Assembly (NCBI GenBank): GCA_016722375.1
Contig: JADKJG010000007.1
Coordinates: forward strand, 62,001-126,000
DNA length: 64,000 bases
Source: Bacteroidota bacterium
Lineage (GTDB): Bacteria > Bacteroidota > Bacteroidia > Chitinophagales > LD1
Direction of reading: 5' to 3'
The notes beneath the pieces were generated by a model that saw only the letters and a program-made list of their open reading frames with translations, had not been told where the DNA came from and did not search any database. This document shows, piece after piece, positions 60,868 to 64,000 of the stretch. Numbering within the stretch: the stretch's first letter is position 1; every line of letters starts with the position of its first letter. The position numbers and the translations under genes were made by a program.

Positions 60868-62098
60868 AGTGACCACAGATAATTTTAATAAGAAACCTTT
60901 ATGGGTAAACTTTATTAATAGCACTTGGAAACGTTCGTATTTTCTCGGAACAAAAATCGAACTCGAAAAAGACCATCTGATAAAACTTGCCCGAAAGCAA
61001 TCAGGGCTTCATTCATTTGGAGAAGATTTTTGGGAAGAACCTTTAGAGCGACTGATCAGTTCTATCAATGAGGAGGCCGATCTGCATCCCATAGGAAGAT
61101 TCATTACCCAAAAGCGATTGACCAGCCTGCTGACCATTCGACTGCGAGCAGAACATTGGTTCAGAAAACATCCGGAAATTCTTGAACAAGAGCTATATCC
61201 GGTCTATCTGATTTGCGGACTTCAACGAACCGGTACAACAAAACTGCAACGTCTCCTGTCCGCCGACCCCGACAATAGGGTGTTGTTGAGTTGGGAAGTA
61301 CTCAATCCCGTTCCTTTAAGCGAAAACCCGGATGAAATAAATCAACGGATCGCCGCCGCAAAACTGAGTGAGAAAGCATTGAAATTAATGGCTCCCGGGT
61401 TTTTCTCTATTCATCCCGTAGAGTTTGAAAAGCCCGAAGAAGATATTCTCTTGTTGGATACCACCTTTATGAGTACCACACCGGAAGCAACGATGAACGT
61501 TCCCTCTTATGCTTCTTGGTTGGAGCAAACAGATCAATCAAATGCTTATGCCTATGGTGCCAAACTGTTGAAGTTTTTGCAATGGCAGCGACCGGGCAAG
61601 CGATGGATTCTCAAGACACCTCATCACATGGAGTTTCTCGATTTGGTCAAAAAACATTATGGGAAGGTGCATTATATCTGGACGCATAGAGATATCAACG
61701 AGAGCCTGCCGTCATTCATGAGTATGGTGGCGCACAGCCAGACCATATTTAGCGATAATGTATCGCTGCACAGAGTAGCGCAACACTGGCTGAGAAAGAC
61801 CATCTATATGCTTTCAACGGGAATTGAATTTCGGAAAAATAATCCCAATCAAAAGTTCACAGACGTTTATTATAAAGACTTTATCGCCGCGCCGATGGAT
61901 GTTATAGAAGAGCTATATCGTAGCATCGGGAAGATTTCGCCAGAGCTGCATCAAAAATTTCTCGATGCGGAGAAAATAAATGCGCCAAACAGATTTGGGA
62001 AGCACCGCTACAGTCTTGAAAATTTCAATTTAAATAAAGAGGATGTAGGTAAACAGTTGAAATTCTACACTGACTATCTTAAAACAATTCAGAAATAG
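60854..62098 (+). CDS. sulfotransferase family protein
   Basis: A 414-residue PAPS-dependent sulfotransferase. The 5'-phosphosulfate-binding loop is LICGLQRTGTTKLQRLLSAD (landmark GLQRTGTTKLQRLL near residues 118-131); the 3'-phosphate motif is probably WTHRDINESLPSF near residue 275. Members of this Sulfotransfer_3-like group act on lipids, sugars or small molecules; the acceptor cannot be named. It overlaps the DUF1214 gene by 14 bp and the SDR gene follows 2 bp after its stop, so the three are one operon. Two ATGs (60854 and 60857) are possible starts. Confidence 0.85.
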   Translation: MMNREVTTDNFNKKPLWVNFINSTWKRSYFLGTKIELEKDHLIKLARKQSGLHSFGEDFWEEPLERLISSINEEADLHPIGRFITQKRLTSLLTIRLRAEHWFRKHPEILEQELYPVYLICGLQRTGTTKLQRLLSADPDNRVLLSWEVLNPVPLSENPDEINQRIAAAKLSEKALKLMAPGFFSIHPVEFEKPEEDILLLDTTFMSTTPEATMNVPSYASWLEQTDQSNAYAYGAKLLKFLQWQRPGKRWILKTPHHMEFLDLVKKHYGKVHYIWTHRDINESLPSFMSMVAHSQTIFSDNVSLHRVAQHWLRKTIYMLSTGIEFRKNNPNQKFTDVYYKDFIAAPMDVIEELYRSIGKISPELHQKFLDAEKINAPNRFGKHRYSLENFNLNKEDVGKQLKFYTDYLKTIQK

Positions 62099-62100
62099 AA

Positions 62101-63099
62101 ATGAGTAAGGAAAAGGAAAGATATTCAAACGCATTTTCTGCCACGCTCAGTGGTATCGCTGACTTGTTCAGAAAGCAGAAAAATGTAGTGACGCTTAAAG
62201 AGGAAGATTTGCTGACCGGTAAGAATGTATTGATTACCGGTGCAAGTTCGGGGCTGGGATTTGAAGCATCGGTTCAACTGGCCAAACGCGGAGCCAAAGT
62301 GTGGATGGCTTGTCGAAGTGGCATTCCTGAAAAAGGAAAAATGGTTCAAAATCTTTCAGGAAGCAATCAGGTAGAAATGTTACCGGTTGATCTTTCGGAT
62401 ATAGATTCTATTGTCAAACTGGTGAATACACTGAAGGAATCATCCGTGAAGTTGGATGTCGTGATTTGTAATGCGGCTGTTGTTCCATTAAAAAGCAGAA
62501 AAACCAAACAGGGCTTTGAAGAAATGTTTATGGTCAACTATCTGGCAACCTATCTGTTTGTTCGGCTTCTTATAGAAAATGATTTGATTCATTTAGATGG
62601 TACTACGATACCGCGAATCATTTTTGTTTCCTCCGAAAGTCACCGAAATCCAAAAGAGTTTGATTGGAATGCATTTGGTAAGTATCAGGAATATAGCGCA
62701 GGTCAAAGTGTGGAGCGTTATGGATACAATAAATTACTGCTGACCACTTTTGCAAATGAATTATCCAATCGCCTGAATCCATCCGATAAGATTCGTTGCT
62801 CGGTATTCGCGCTTTGTCCCGGCCCGGTGAACACGAATATTGCGAGAGAAGCACCGGCTATCTTCAAACCATTGTTGAAGTTGATTTTTAAAATCTTCTT
62901 TAGATCGCCAAAGGTTGCAGTACAACCACTGGTATATTTTGCATGTTCTCCCGAAGTAAATGGAACGACGAATCGCTATCTCTTTCTAATGAGTGAAAAG
63001 CAAGTGGATATAAAAGCAAGCAATAGAGAAAATGGAAAGCGGCTTTGGAATCTTTCGGAAGAATTATTGCAGCAACATGGATTCGCTTTCCAAAAGTAA
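62101..63099 (+). CDS. short-chain dehydrogenase/reductase
   Basis: A 332-residue NAD(P)-dependent SDR with a 35-residue N-terminal extension. The cofactor loop is TGASSGLGFEAS near residues 49-60, the NNAG-type motif reads NAAVVP near residue 125, the catalytic Ser lies in VSSESHRNP and the Tyr-Lys pair in YGYNKLLLT near residues 205-213. The layout is like that of protochlorophyllide-reductase-related and retinol-dehydrogenase-like SDRs, so a hydrophobic substrate is likely. It lies 2 bp after the sulfotransferase gene in the same operon. Confidence 0.88.
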   Translation: MSKEKERYSNAFSATLSGIADLFRKQKNVVTLKEEDLLTGKNVLITGASSGLGFEASVQLAKRGAKVWMACRSGIPEKGKMVQNLSGSNQVEMLPVDLSDIDSIVKLVNTLKESSVKLDVVICNAAVVPLKSRKTKQGFEEMFMVNYLATYLFVRLLIENDLIHLDGTTIPRIIFVSSESHRNPKEFDWNAFGKYQEYSAGQSVERYGYNKLLLTTFANELSNRLNPSDKIRCSVFALCPGPVNTNIAREAPAIFKPLLKLIFKIFFRSPKVAVQPLVYFACSPEVNGTTNRYLFLMSEKQVDIKASNRENGKRLWNLSEELLQQHGFAFQK

Positions 63100-63138
63100 A
63101 TCTATAGGAAGCAGATTTCCCTTCTGAATCAAAATGGG

Positions 63139-63813
63139 CTATTGAGTCTTTATAAGATATTCTGAGGCCAGATAAGTTTCCATACTATCATAATCTATAA
63201 ACGATTTTGTATCGAAATATACGGTAATCATCCGCGGAATAATAATCAGCGGGTTGCCAAAAAACTTGAATGGATTTAGCAGATTTGATTCCTCCCGAAC
63301 TTGTTCTTCTACGATACCATCAAACCATTCAGAATTGGCGTAGAGTTTTTCGTTCACCACATTTCGTACATAATTCCACAGAGGATGTATCCGAAGTGAA
63401 AGAGGTGTGTGTCCATTATGCCATCTATTCAGGAAGGTTTGGTAATCAATGCTTTTCTTTTGTGAAAACAAGGTTAACAAACAGGCACCCGGTGTCGGCT
63501 CACCATCGCTCCAGTTTTTAATATAGGCAACCGGTAAGGCTTCCGTCACACGATATCCTCCACAGAAACCATCAACCTTTTGGATGAAATCCATTTTATC
63601 CGCGTTGGATTTGTAGATAGAAATTACCGAAACCTTCTTTTTGCTAAACGGAATAATAGATAGACCGGGAGGAGCTTTTTCCGTTATGGTAAATTTAATT
63701 GCATCCGGGTTATACTCTTTATTGAGCCTTGATACCAGTTCAACTATTCTGTTTTTAAACTGAACATACGTCTCTTGATTATTTCCACGGATGAGGTATA
63801 TTTCTTTGTTCAT
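63139..63813 (-). CDS. EthD-like dimeric alpha/beta barrel protein
   Basis: A 224-residue soluble protein with two ferredoxin-like halves. The second half carries the EthD mark QTFLNRWHNGHTPLSLRIHPLWNYVRN (landmark FLNRWHNGHTPL near residues 130-141). EthD-type proteins assist or catalyse steps in degradation of ethers, polyketides and steroids. It is on the opposite strand from the DUF1214-sulfotransferase-SDR operon and divergent from the epimerase gene, 43 bp away, so a shared regulatory gap is likely. Specific function unknown. Confidence 0.72.
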   Translation of the reverse strand: MNKEIYLIRGNNQETYVQFKNRIVELVSRLNKEYNPDAIKFTITEKAPPGLSIIPFSKKKVSVISIYKSNADKMDFIQKVDGFCGGYRVTEALPVAYIKNWSDGEPTPGACLLTLFSQKKSIDYQTFLNRWHNGHTPLSLRIHPLWNYVRNVVNEKLYANSEWFDGIVEEQVREESNLLNPFKFFGNPLIIIPRMITVYFDTKSFIDYDSMETYLASEYLIKTQ

Positions 63814-63855
63814 TCTGTTAATACATTTTAAATTACTATCGCATCACGAGGATAG

Positions 63856-64000
63856 ATGAATGTTATGACAAAATCAAATGATGCCAACAACGGACTCCGT
63901 GTATTAGTGACCGGAGGATCTGGTTTTCTGGGAACGACTATCGTAGAGGAATTCATTGATGCAAAATGGGAGATGGATGTTCGAGAAATAAGAATTCTGG
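63856..64000 (+). CDS. NAD-dependent epimerase/3-beta-HSD-like protein, 5' part
   Basis: The gene runs off the window edge. The ATG at 63856 (an alternative is 63865) opens MNVMTKSNDANNGLRVLV, followed at once by the Rossmann dinucleotide loop TGGSGFLGTTIVEEF near residues 19-33. This is the N terminus of an extended SDR (epimerase or 3-beta-hydroxysteroid dehydrogenase type). It is divergent from the EthD-like gene and fits the probable lipid or small-molecule cluster. Only 48 residues are visible. Confidence 0.85.
   Translation, partial: MNVMTKSNDANNGLRVLVTGGSGFLGTTIVEEFIDAKWEMDVREIRIL

Overview
The window is 64 kb of a chromosome from an unnamed Bacteroidota bacterium, probably from the Chitinophagia/Sphingobacteriia side of the phylum. 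The evidence is: type IX secretion (T9SS) C-terminal sorting domains on several secreted proteins; promoters of the Bacteroidota form (TTG, about 19 nt, TAnnTTTG); a lack of clear Shine-Dalgarno sites; murA beside a DUF4290 gene; a MurA whose active-site Cys is replaced by Asp; and the order pheT / coiled-coil protein / zapA / RNase Y. No rRNA, phage or CRISPR was seen. One tRNA (Pro, GGG) is present.

Layout. 1-5.5 kb: an AddAB-like helicase/nuclease pair (the first gene is cut by the window edge), a MarC membrane protein and an unknown gene. 5.9-9.5 kb: a membrane zinc peptidase, then rplM-rpsI-rpsB-tsf. 9.6-12.3 kb: a leftward gpx-holB-serC unit. 12.5-17.6 kb: accessory region with two FISUMP-domain surface proteins and a REP-associated tyrosine transposase surrounded by its palindromes. 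17.6-21.8 kb: an AraC-type DNA-binding protein, a 21-bp tandem array, a frameshifted FnIII-like gene and a two-gene island between 38-bp direct repeats. 22-28.5 kb: pheT, coiled-coil gene, zapA, rny, CDGSH protein, WG-repeat protein, hemolysin III. 28.5-30.3 kb: a second 21-bp array and a CHRD lipoprotein. 30.6-38.9 kb: a polytopic membrane protein with its partner, YifB, MurA, DUF4290, UvrD/PcrA. 39-40.6 kb: a second FnIII-like/AraC-like pair with a third 21-bp array. 40.6-51.2 kb: T9SS cargo proteins, TypA, YidC, a fatty acid desaturase. 51.2-54.1 kb: a T9SS hydrolase gene split by an IS. 54.2-58.1 kb: tRNA-Pro, a carboxypeptidase-like-domain protein, glycine dehydrogenase. 58.2-59.5 kb: a fourth 21-bp array split by a second copy of the same IS. 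59.7-64 kb: a probable lipid or small-molecule cluster (DUF1214, sulfotransferase, SDR, EthD-like, epimerase).

The most interesting structure is a family of four degenerate tandem arrays. All have a 21-bp period (two turns of B-DNA), but their unit sequences differ. Two of them sit beside the same gene pair: a stand-alone AraC-type DNA-binding domain and a roughly 220-residue FnIII-like protein. I know of no named system with this make-up; the shared function is inference.

Conserved genes rny, uvrD and gcvP, the FnIII-like gene and both IS copies carry single-base indels, mostly in or next to short homopolymers. This looks like sequencing or assembly error as much as gene decay, so those genes are annotated across the shift. 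At least six genes have a TAnnTTTG/TTCG box 4-7 nt before the start codon, suggesting leaderless mRNAs.
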